From Poronia punctata (taxonomy: Eukaryota > Ascomycota > Sordariomycetes > Xylariales > Xylariaceae): a stretch of DNA of 64,000 bases. Made by a program: the position numbers and the translations under genes. Below, in pieces: positions 13,284 to 24,380 of this stretch; the first letter of the stretch is position 1, and each line of letters starts with the position of its first letter. Below the pieces are notes generated by a model. The model saw only the letters and a program-made list of their open reading frames with translations. It made no database searches and had not been told where the DNA came from. The stretch spans positions 41,809 to 105,808 of the forward strand of contig MU401574.1 of assembly GCA_022579005.1 (NCBI GenBank), given 5' to 3'.

Positions 13284-13379
13284 TGATTCTGATCAACAAG
13301 TAGATAAGTAGATCCATAGGTGATACTGGACTTGATTACGATGTTTCAGAGTGTGTGAGGTGGTTCATTGCGGTGTTGT

Positions 13380-13460
13380 GGTGTTGAGATGTGATGTTTT
13401 GGTGTTGAGATGTGATGTTTTGGTGTTGAGATGTGATGTTTTGGTGTTGAGATGTGATGG
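13380..13460. repeat. 21-bp minisatellite, about 3.8 copies
   Basis: The period starts at 13381, 13402, 13423 and 13444, with core GTGTTGAGATGTGATG joined by TTTTG. The copies are identical apart from the last, truncated one. Identity suggests recent expansion by slippage or unequal exchange. It is not coding in any plausible frame. Confidence 0.9.
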
Positions 13461-14786
13461 AAGATGGATGTGAAGAAGAGATGGAGGGAGAGAATAGAAC
13501 TGGATTGGGGAGATGTTTATATACCTAGAACATTCCATTTAGAGTTCAAATCATTACGTCTGAGATCGCTTGAAATACACGCGGCAACTCCCGTGTTTGA
13601 GTCCTCATCATGATCAAGCACGACCACGGCCACGAGCATAATGGCTGTAACTGGGTAAGGTGTTGCCTGAGAGAGGGGAAATCGTGAGAAGCAAAGAGAA
13701 GTCGCTAGGTTGAGACAAGGATACAGCTTGCCCAGGAACAAGGTTTATACAAATGATTCATCTTTCCTTATCTACGTATATTCTCCGGGGTCAGATCTCT
13801 ATGTTTGTTATTGATATTTCGCTCCCATGTCTCCTGCTCACCAGGTTCACTTATCGAGGCAGTGAAGGAAGCCATGAGGGGCGGATGAACAAACCGCTCC
13901 GAAAGCCCAAATGGCTTAGCATTTGAAAATAGGAAGTTCCATCACTGAGCCAGGAGGCGATACTACCTACCCAGTGTCATCACACACGTCCACAGACCAA
14001 AGCCACGATCTTGATAGTTTGATTTATTGACCTGTCTCATACCTCCCTCAAGAAGTGACCAACCAACATCCCCTCGCAAGAACAACATTCGGAGCAGACA
14101 CATACACAGACAGGCACCTACTCAACCAACTAAACCTCCTGTCCACAGTCCAGATGAACCTCTCCCATCCCCTCTGACGCTTCAAACGCTGTCGTATTCA
14201 CCCATGACAAAGCTGCCATTCGCATCTTTGCGACAGATAAACACCCCTTTGCTTTGTAATTTTTATATTTTACTAGTTCTAATTCAAGCCTTCGCAGTTT
14301 CGAGACAGCATCGCCCTTCGGCCTCTGTACTGAAACATCCTCCTCATTCCATCATTCCTAACTGAACCACCCTTGCACGCTTTCTTTCATGCCCATTGCC
14401 CTTCTCCGGCTTGTTGGTTGGAGTATACTCGTAGGTGAATAGATAAGTGGGGGTTAAACAATGCTCACGCAAACTCCGACAAGGGTGATCCGGTCTACCT
14501 ATCTAAGTTACCATATGCTATTGAGATACACAAAGTTAACTTTCAGTTGCCAGCCTCCCGGGGTATGTGCGTGTTGCAATACCCAAAACTTGAACACTCA
14601 GCAGCTAACATGTCGTCTCCTGCCGACATTTGCAACCTCATGACCAAACAGCGGCTGTTGTAGCGCCCCCAAGACTTGCATTTTTTTTTTTTGACAGGAC
14701 GTCATGCGTACCCCATGGTTGGGTCTTGGAAATCAGACGGGAGGCGCAGGAGGTCTGAGCCCATAAATCCGAGATGCGAGCCGGAC

Positions 14787-17700
14787 CTAACTGGCCCCAT
14801 TCTGTGGATTTTGGGCAGCTTGTGCCACTTGTTGCATGGCCGCCTGCGCATTGGCCTCTGCCTGGTTGAACGCCGCTTGCAGTACGCTCTGCTCGTCGGG
14901 CGACAGGTGCGAAGTTATGTTTGTGTAGAACTGAGGATTTTCTTGTTGCATTTCTGTTCGTCAAAGTTAGCTGAAATTCCCGCTCCCTGTCCGACCATCG
15001 CGTTTGACTTACTCAAGAGGGTACCCCGTAGAAGCTGATACGGTTCGATCTTGTCCAACGGTGACTCGAGGAGCACACTATCTTCCCCTAGTTCGTCGTC
15101 CGACTCGCCATTGTACGCATTTTGGTTTTGACTAAATTTCTGTGCTTCCTCGTTGAGGAATTCGAGGTAAGCCGTGCTTTCGTCCCGCGTCTCGGCTGTC
15201 TCCTCTTCCGGCCCTCCCTCGGCCGTCCAGTTTGCATCGTCGTCGCCCCACTCATCTTCGTCTTCGAGATCATATTGGTTTGGATCGAACGAGAAGTCGT
15301 CCTTCATTGCTTCCTCACGGTTCCTCATGGCAACCGGCAGAGTCCGGAAGAGCGAGGTGATTCCCTGGAGCAGTCTAGGCCAGCCAGTTGACACGCTCGG
15401 CGGGACCTGGTCGGGGTTGATGTTGAGGAGCGCAATAATGGCGACAATGCAGAGCTTCTTGTCGTGTACCCGGCTGAACTGCTCCATACTGCTGAACCAA
15501 TAGCTGAAAAACCTATTTGTCCACCCTTTGGCCTCCAATACGGACAACGCCAGAACCGGGTTGTAGTAGATGGCGTTGATGACCATCTCCATGAGGTGTA
15601 TCTTGTAAGACTTGACTTTCACCTCGTTGTTGCTGAGCACAGCCATGCCCATCGAGATGAAACCTGCAACCGAGGTGTCGATATGACCGCGCAGACTCAA
15701 CATCATCGCCTCGGCGAGCTTGCAGGCACAAATGCGGTCAACACCGCCGACCTTCTGATCTTGAAACATGTCAGCAACCATGGAGTACAAGGCAGCGAGG
15801 TATTCAGGCTTCTGCGTAAGCTGCGGCGCTCCATATTGCACAAAGTTGTCGAGAGCGGGGAGCATATCTTCAAGATAAAGCTCAGCTCCAGACTTGAAGG
15901 TCGTGTGGATAAGCTCGAACGCTTTCCACATGGTAGGGGAGATGCCTTTGGCAGCAAAAGTGCAGCTGTCGATGATCTCGAATACCTCATTGTACAAGTC
16001 TATAAAAAAGAGTCAGCAAAAATGTCGGAAAAGGTTCCCATCTCCACCAGAAGGGAACGAACAACTTACCATAAAGCTTGTTCTGCAGAGTGATCTGAAT
16101 TACAGGCATCAAAACAGCCTCGATGTGTAGTAGAACATCGGGTGTGCTCTCCAGAGTAAGGATTAGGGTTCCGATAGTTTGGAGAACACCCAAAGCTGTG
16201 ATGCTCTTATCATCCAGGTAGTCGCCATACTCATCATCATCGCCACGGCTCTCATTCTTGTCCAAGAGCTCGCGCACAATCCTCAAATACGTGTCGCGCA
16301 ACTGTTCGCTAAGCGCTACAGCAAACGGGGTCAGCTCGGTTGCGAAAACTTCAACAAAGTCCTCCATGACATTGGCAAGCGCATCGATATCGCATTCGTT
16401 CGCAAGCTTCAAGAGCTGTTGCATGATGGTAGGGATGCTTTGCTGCATGCTGATACGGATAGCGTCGTGCCTAATAAGTGGCTGCAGGGCCAGGGCCGCT
16501 GTAACTCTAACAGGCAGATCGGGATCAGCCATGCAATCAAGGATATACCGATAAATGATGAGCAGGTTGTTCTGATCCTTGAAGTTCAACTGTTCGAATT
16601 TCTCAATGGTATCGCAAGCCCGAGCCCGCAAGAAGCCCTGTGGGCTCTTGAAGTCGGGGAACACATATCGCACGAGGAAATATTCGACCTGGTCGGCAAT
16701 GGGGCTCTTCTTTCCAAGAAGAACAGGTGCCAGGGTACCGATCATTCTCAGGGCACCTTCCTTTGCGATGTGATTCTTGTTCTCGGCTCCCTCGTACTCG
16801 TTCACGACGGTGTTTATAAACTGGAGCAACTCAAAGGTTTGTTTTCTTCGGGCCTTCGTCAGAGTGACGAGGAAGTTGGTGGCGGCAACATCAGGCGCCG
16901 AAGCCTCTTCGTAGAAGTTAAGCTTCCTGTGCAAGTACTCCTCCGGCTCATCTTCAAACTTCTCCACATCTTCTGCACTAAGACACAAGACAGGGAAAAC
17001 AAGATGAGTAATCAGGTTACTTAGGTGTGGCTTCATCAATTCCCAAGTGGACTTTGGACGGCAGCATTCATCGAGGAAGACAAGCGTGTAAGAGAGGCAA
17101 GGTTTGCTCAACCAAGTTGTCTTGGAAACCCACTTCTCGATTTCTGCCAGATAGTGCTTCATAATCTCGGGTGCGATAGTAGTTTCGAATTCTTTTGCAA
17201 ACTTGGCGTTCTGATCGTTTTTAGTAGTGAGGCTTTGAGGGTTGCCGTGTCTAACTGATATTAGCTACAGTTGTTATAGCAGGAGAACCCAGCCGTGGCC
17301 GGGTGAAAGGATTAAACTCACCTGATCCAGAGCCGGTTAAGATTGAAGTAGGCCCATTTCTTAGCCTTCCACCAGTGGTGACGCTCTTTATCTTCGTCGT
17401 CCTCGGGCATAGCAGAAGCAGGTATCGCTTTCGAAACAGTCTGTAAGAAAATGGTACACCACCCAATATTGACATCCTGGCGCTGTAAATAGCTAGATAG
17501 TTCGAGCTATAATGGCTAGTTAGCGGCCATACGTATCCGACAACCACATGGGTGCTACAGCCACTTCGCCATACACCTCACAGGAAATAAAACATACCCA
17601 AGTCGCGTGCTTGTACGCTTTCAAGGCGATATGGAGCATCTCTCCGGCCTCATCGCTCTCCTGGTTAACTAGCTCGTTACATACTTGCTGTAGTCGTGGG

Positions 17701-18438
17701 AAGCTGGCCTCGATAATCTTGTCAATCTCGTCCCTGCCGGTATCTTGGGCTCCCTTGAACCGGTATGCACGACAAGTGGCGAGTAGACATTGCAGACCTG
17801 CCAGAACCGACGGAGGATCGTTGGCATGGAGGAGCTGGAGGGTTATGTCCATAAAGCTCGGCCATTTTCCAGGGAAATCAAAGTGAAGGATACGCTGAAT
17901 CAACTGTAGTAACTGTTGTCGGACAGGACCGCGCGAGTTAGCAAGGATAGGGAGGATGCGATCACGAAAGCGGTGCTTCTCGTCTTCGCCGATCAACGGA
18001 TCGTCGGGATAATGATCGCTCCGGGACCAGCCTCTATTTGTCCGATTTTTTAGATAGATGACAGCTGCGTGCTCTTGTTAGACTCGGCCTTAGATAGGAC
18101 TCGGGGAAGGAAGACTGCGTACTCGAAAGTCGAACGGAATCGTCGGTCTCGGTGCTTAAAATATCAAGGAGGACATCGGTGAAGCCTGCGTGCCCCTCAG
18201 CCTGCGACATGGGATGATATTAGCATATTTAGATGGTCAAAGTATCCCAATATTATTGCCCATAACACACACGTCACACAGAAGCCATTAGAAGAAAACA
18301 AGAAAGAGAAGGGGGGGACGGTAGGGTTCGAGAAGATCAAATGCGTACCTGCTTGAGTTCGATTTCAGCAGCCCGACGGACATTGGCGTCGGGTGATAGA
18401 GTTGCGTGGACGCGACTCCGGACGACGTTGACATCCAT
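14787..18438 (-). CDS. Importin-beta family nuclear transport receptor (Nmd5/Kap119, importin-7/8 type)
   Basis: Karyopherin that binds RanGTP and carries proteins into the nucleus. Seven exons close in one frame: 18349-18438, 18123-18201, 17598-18064, 17322-17506, 16070-17250, 15013-15999 and 14787-14953. They give 1051 residues, close to yeast Nmd5 (about 1048, from memory). The N terminus carries the importin-N pattern: AAEIELKQAEGHAGF, then VIYLKNRTNRGW. Family signatures follow: RILHFDFPGKWPSF, KAYKHATW, HHWWKAKKWAYFNLNRLW, RHGNPQSL, and a late acidic block (DLEDEDEWGDDDANW) before YLEFLNEEAQ. The C terminus is Gln/Ala-rich. The frame is preserved at every junction, so the gene looks intact. 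It has no operon-like neighbours: about 5.5 kb of empty sequence lies downstream and 4.2 kb upstream. Nmd5 rather than Sxm1 is inferred from length. Confidence 0.92.
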
Positions 18439-21400
18439 ATTGGAGGGGCTAATCGGGCAGGGTGTTTATGTCGGGAGTCGTGACAGCAGATTTGAGGTGA
18501 CAGTAAAGCAACAGAAGATGGAAAGGGTCAAATCTGAACTGGCATCAGATCGAGCCCATCGATGCCGCTGACTGCACAGAAAGTGACCAGACTTGTAGCT
18601 GCGGGCGTATCACTGCGGGCGGAACTGGTGGCTGTTTAAGTGTTGTGGACGTGAATATAATGTGGATTGGGTGATATTGATATTGACGACTGAGGAATCA
18701 CGAGAATGTGCAAGCCCACCCACCATTGCAGTGCGGCAAGTTGCCTAATAACCCTGGCGTACAGGTCTGTTGTGAGTGCCAGGGAAAAAATTGTCAAATA
18801 AGCCCCCCTGCAAGATTAGGTAAAAGCTAAGCCAGTGGGACAGGGGTACTTACATCTCACAGCAATCCATAGTAGATCTGTATGTACCTACCATGGGTGC
18901 GTTGACATTTCACTTCTAGTAGGTACCTGCCAATTCCCAGGGTGCCAGGTTGTTCTAAACAGGATAGAGGGGTACTACAAGTCCCTGGGGACTGGACTGG
19001 TCAGTTTGTGCAGGCGAGTAGGTAGTACCTAACTTCCCTCAATTCAACAAATATTTAGCATGTGGCACAGCCTTGACCCTGAACTCAATTTAGACTGAAT
19101 AAAAGTGTAAGAATCATACTACAAAAGTCTACATGTATCAGTCTAACAGGACAGGCCAGCATTATATACAAGATGTATATATATTGACCTTTATGCCTTA
19201 GGACTCAGGCTTTGGTCTTTTGGCTTTAACGCCTCCTGTTGGGCTTTCTTGTTTTCTTGTTAGATGACAACATTTATTTGTATTAATTTGAATGCCGATT
19301 GTAAGACCTGGCGGTTTTGGATAGATAACTATCAACATACAAGATGTCTACTATGAGGATATATGAATTTAAGATGTATATGACATCTTAACAGCAGATT
19401 CATCCATTGGCGGACTGGCAAAAAGAAGCATTTCTCCTGTCGCCAGTTGCAAAGAACAAAGGTATCGGCTGTTACAGGTGCTTTTGCTTATCAGTCGGGA
19501 CAGGGGCTACCTACCTACCTACCTACCTACCTAGCAACGAGGGGGAGGGGGAGGGGCGGAGGGGGAACATTCTTCAAAATGTTTGTTTACCGCCTTCTGT
19601 GGGCGCTCCACCCTGCCAAAAAGGTCCTTAGCGCCGGATTCAGATAACTTATCGCCCCTCGAGCCCCGGAGGGACAGATTCAATTGACATGGCAGTCTCA
19701 AGGTCCGATCCTCGTACACGTACACCGAAGCTCGAAGCCGTACCTAAGGTACCTTGCAATACAAATACTGTAACCTAGATAAAATAGATTCTATATGTTC
19801 AATTTTTGGGAGAGCCGGAATAAGCATTTTGCATTCGTCACCTGCTCAGTCTTCTGACCTCAATTTTCCCTCACGTAGGGCTCTCCCTCTATTTATATTT
19901 TGGTATACGTAGCCAACTCGTAGTACCTCTGTAATAACTTACACCTAGGGATAGTTACGTCGTAAGTAGCAGCCACCTATAGAACTTCTCTAACTTAAAA
20001 GTACCTATATAGAGGTTTTACGCATACACAAAGAAACCCATGCTAAAGCCTTGAAAGCAAAAGCAATAACTCTAAGTCCCATATATTCTATTCTAGTTAT
20101 GGGTACGTGTGTGTACAAGTATAAGAGGGAGATAACACAAGCAAAAGCTTTAAAAGAAGACCTCAAGACATTTCTTTTCTCCAGACATATTATTTGCTAC
20201 AAGTTGTAGCTGAATGCAACAAGGGAGATATGTTTCACTTTACGAGGGAAGCGTCGGGAATATGCAGCAGTCTTGTTTCGTTTTGTCATGTTTGCCAACC
20301 AGATGTAGGGTCGGGGAAATAGGTAATTATATCATTAGGTAGGAGGAATCATCTGGTCTAGTCTTTGCAGTTGGACAGCAAAGCAATGCTTCATCGCTAG
20401 TAAGATGCTGATTAAATAAGAAAAATAAGTTATCGGCACAAACGACCCAAACCCCCAGTGAGAAACCTAGAAAATTTAAACCTGGCTCTGGCCCCTCTGA
20501 TGCTATTTTTGTACAGTATTGTGTACTCGTCAAATGTTGCACCCCAATTGATGGGGCAAATTTGACAAAGCATGTGAAAATCCATCATAACCTTACTCGA
20601 ATACGAGGCCGAGTCCATTGTAATAGACAATCCATATCAGCCCACATGGGCGCTTGCACAGAAGGCCAGAGTGTATCCAGGTAAAAACGAGCAGGTAGCC
20701 ACGTATTACATTATTCGAGCACAAGTACTGTGGTTCAATGCCATTGGTACACAAGAGAACACGACGGATACAATCAATCCAATAATCGCCAAAGGACTTG
20801 TTCGAGAGCTCGGACGCGCCACCAGGCGCGTAAGGAGCATGACAACAAGCTGCGACACTCGTACAACAAAATAAATGACCACCACCCCGTCTATCTATAC
20901 CCAACAACACCAGGAGTTAAATGGAAAACCGAAGACCCCACGTCCCCTCCTTTACTTTCCCGTACCAAGAAGATGTGGATGCGAGCCTGTCGTTCGTAGT
21001 TAGTTTCCGCTGGGTACGCCAATCCTGTTCTGGTAGAAGAGAGTTTGTTCCATGAAGAGGAGCAAGTCTAAGTGAATCCAAATACGAACAAGAAAAACGC
21101 GATCAAAGTCGACCACTCAGAAATGGACAGCACGAATGGGAGAATGAAAGAGGAATAAGCAGAGCAAAAAGAAAACATCCGTACGCATAGCGTGGTCCAA
21201 AGATCCCTTCCTATAACGGTGGCTCGGTAGAACCCTGGGAAGCTAGATTCAAGGGTCCGAAAAACAAGGAACGACAAACAAGGAAATCGACCAATCCGAC
21301 GGATCCGACGGATCCAGATTTGAGAGACAAGATAGCAGGTTTCCGGGCTGGTCTCCACAGCAAGGAGATAATAGGGTTAAATATGCGTCCTTGGGGCAAC

Positions 21401-22701
21401 GTTTACCTCACTCCTAAGGTTATTGTGGGTGCCAGGGACAAGCTTCGGGAGGCCTAGGTCGTAAACGTGCCATGTCCATGATGGAACCAAAAGGAAACAC
21501 AATACACTTTGCCAACCGGCCGCAGCTCGTTTCATCGGCAAGAGAGGCAGCTCGAAGCATCATAGGTCTCACAAACACGACGTGGCCGTAGGAAAAAGCA
21601 AAGAAAACAAATTTGGTGTAGGCAAGAGGCTTTGGGCGAGATAATGTCCTGATATGGCCAGAAAAGGGATTCAAATCTTACCTTCGCTCCTTCGGGTTTT
21701 GGCTTGATACGCTGTCATGCCTGGAAGTGCAATCCCAACGTATCCTTCCCAAGGATTGAATGGCCATTGACGCCTGGCGGTTTTTGAACGCTGGTCCTTT
21801 TCTTTCAAGCGACTCTCGTCCTGGGTTGCTCCGGTCTTCATGGTAGGTCCAGTAACAGGGAATAGGGAAAGAATGCAGGTCCGCTTGTGATCCATTGTAC
21901 CTGGTGTTAGTGAGCTCATCTGCGGATTAGGGGGAAGGGTCATCCACGGAGCAAGTGCCAGGGCGAATATAAGTAATGAGATGGGTAACTCCTTCGCAGA
22001 GATTGGCATATATATACAAGCCATCGTCCAGTGCTCACCTCGCTGTCCGGATCGCATGCCATATCTATTAGCGTAACATCGTGCCGAACATTCCACCATA
22101 ATGCTCATAAAAAACCGGCATTGGCGCCAGAAAAAGAAAACCCAGGGGCGCTATAAAACCTCCCAACCAGGCTGGATCCGGACAGCAGAGGGGACGCGGT
22201 ATTATCCACGAGAGTAACCATAAGACAGAAATGTTGTGCTTTTTCCAATAATAAAGGGTCGATACCAGGGTCCCAAAAAGTTCGGCCACCGCCCCAGGAC
22301 CGCCGCGGAGATGATATGATAAAATTGAATGGCCAGTCAATGCACAAGTCGTAGAGGATCCCGATCCATGGTAGTGCGCCGACCCAGTCTGGTAAAAAGA
22401 AAATTTCATGTGCGATCAATCGTAAATCAGGCGGTCCATATGGCGAACTGCAGTTGGTCCGGTATCATGTCCAATGGGCATTATCAAAGAAAGGCTGCAA
22501 CTTGCAACTCTGAACGACGAGGCATCCTTTCTGAACTCAAAATTCAGGTCTATTCCTTTGGATGAAAGACAACTCCGGCAGCGGACCATGGCTGGTCATT
22601 GGCTCCTCCTTTCCTGGGGCATGGTAACAAATGGATAATCTCACAAGGCAGGCAAACGATCCATATCCGGAACTCCGAGGCTATGATTTCTTGGAATCAA
22701 A
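18439..22701. other. 4.2-kb intergenic region without a recognisable gene
   Basis: Holds the upstream region of the importin gene and the 3' flank of the RfeG-like gene. I see a (CTAC)n run at about 19508-19533 next to a GA/GC-rich tract. The short minus-strand frames at 22068-22419 and 21671-22108 lack recognisable motifs and conserved start context. Confidence 0.5.
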
Positions 22702-24054
22702 TTACCTGACAGGGCGGTGTGGTCGGCCATGCCTCGAGTCGGAATGGCGGTCAACGGTGTGACGCTCAACACTGTCCCGGTCACTGCGGTGTCGCGATGG
22801 TGGTCCACTACTTGGCAGTTGAGTATTATGTGACGATCCTGACATACGTTTTAGGGCAGGGGTGCTCTCATACTGTTGTTCTGGAGCCGCATTGAACGCC
22901 GCCGTTCCTGCTGGAGACGCTAAATAATCAGATCGAGCCGTCAAGCTGGGAAGCCTCTGGTGTACGCACCACGTCCGTAGAATGGGTCCCCCGGCTGTAC
23001 TGCCTGGGGGTAAGCGGCATTCGGTGCTGCTGCGCCTTGCGGGTAATAACCGGTCGTCGATCCCGAAGGGGCATATGCCTGTGAAGGAGATGGTCCTGCT
23101 GTGGTATAAGTAGGCCTTGAAGGTGGCATTGTGGTCACATGATCTCTGGGGTCTCCTCTGGGATCCCTTGGGGTTCCGTATGGGTCATTTCCATATGGGT
23201 GGTCTGCCTGGGGCTGGGAGCCCGCACGAAGATTTGCGCCGACAATATTGTACGGTGGATCTTGGCTTCCCTGGTTATATCCGGCGGGTGGTACTGGATG
23301 CCCTGCTCCGTAGGCAGCCACATTGCCTCCCTGTGGAAATTGGGCCGAGTTACCAGTATAACCTTGCTGAGGATACCCACCCTGTCCCGATGGAAACTGT
23401 TGGGGATATGCGCCAGAAGCGCCTGTGTAGCCCGACGAACCAGTGCCTGGATACCGCGGACCATTGTCATAAGGATCGCCTCCAGAATATGAATTTTCCG
23501 TCGGGCCGTAATGTTGCCGTAGCTGATGGATATCTGAGTTGCGGTATTGGACTGGAGGGGAGTTAGATGATCTGTTATACACGCCGTTCGAGGCAATAAT
23601 ACCTCCGCCGGCATTACTACGGTTAGCCGACTGTTGCCGCCTTTCTGCATCCCAGCGAGCCGAGTCGGCTTTGAGGTCCTGAATCATTGCCTAACAGCGA
23701 ATGCTTAATGAGCGCATGCCTTCAATGATACGTCAGAGGAAGCGACAACTCACTGATGTCAGGTTACGGTATGCGTTGATGAAATAGCCTTGGATGACTT
23801 GGCCATTTTCTGGGTTCTGCAAAAATGGCAGGTTAGATCCTGGTCGACGAGGGGGCGCGAAGCGCAGTTCAATAGAGCCGCCCGTAATTTACCTCATAAT
23901 TGCCAGGTCTAACTAGTGCATCGTTCCCTAAATAGCGACAAATATCGGCAGTGATGACTTCACGATCTATGCCGTCCCTCGGTACGAAATATTCGTTCTG
24001 ACGGGTTTGTGGAGGCAGAACATTACTGCCAGGAGCGGGGGGTCTGCGTGCCAT
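22702..24054 (-). CDS. RfeG-like conserved fungal protein, low-complexity tail
   Basis: Four exons, 23893-24054, 23754-23816, 22970-23690 and 22702-22919, give 387 residues. The N-terminal module is the conserved part: YFVPRDGIDREVITADICRY, then LGNDALVRPGNYE, and across the junctions NPENGQVIQGYFINAYRNLT and AMIQDLKADSARWDAERR. The rest is rich in Gly, Pro, Tyr, Gln and Ser, with QYRNSDIHQLRQHYGPTE and many YPQQ/GYxG units. The protein ends in an Arg/His/Ser-rich segment. I recognise the N-terminal block from fungal proteins annotated as 'transcription factor RfeG'; that name is from memory, and no DNA-binding fold is visible. A disordered nuclear co-regulator is a reasonable guess. The CT-rich minus-strand stretch at about 24060-24380 just upstream is typical of a fungal promoter or 5' leader. 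Confidence 0.75.
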
Positions 24055-24059
24055 ATCGA

Positions 24060-24380
24060 CGGAATGAAGGCTGGTCGGCGTCGACGGGTATTAGAGAGGA
24101 GAGGGTAGAGGAAGAGAGGGAAGAGGCCGAACCGGCAGAGGGAGAATAAATTGTGGGGGATGAGTTGGGAGGGAAAGAAGAGAGAATGGAGAGAATGAAG
24201 AGAGGTACAGGACAAGTGTGAGGAGAAAGAGTTGGGTGGTGGAGGGGAGAAAAGGATCAGGTCTGGGTTTGCCTGTGGTTGGGCTGTGACCGGTAGGAGG
24301 GCTGGGTGGTGGGCTGGTGGGTTGGTGGATTTGGCGGGCCTTTCCTTTCCACTTGATGGACAAAGACGGTGGGCGGCCAG
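24060..24380 (-). promoter_or_regulatory. Pyrimidine-rich upstream tract of the RfeG-like gene
   Basis: On the minus strand the sequence is strongly CT-rich directly 5' of the ATG at 24054. CT-rich tracts are common around fungal transcription starts. The long frames translated from it (Ser/Pro/Leu-rich) are composition artefacts. Confidence 0.4.

Larger units (their letters stand above)
9285..14786. other. 5.5-kb intergenic region without a recognisable gene
   Basis: Both strands contain only short frames of biased composition. Present are a poly-G/C run near 10571-10585, a perfect hairpin at 11841-11869, a 24-bp tandem duplication at 13236-13283, a 21-bp minisatellite at 13380-13460 and several copies of TACGAGTA (10261, 10646, 11029, 14426). 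A long upstream region or non-coding transcripts cannot be excluded. Confidence 0.55.
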
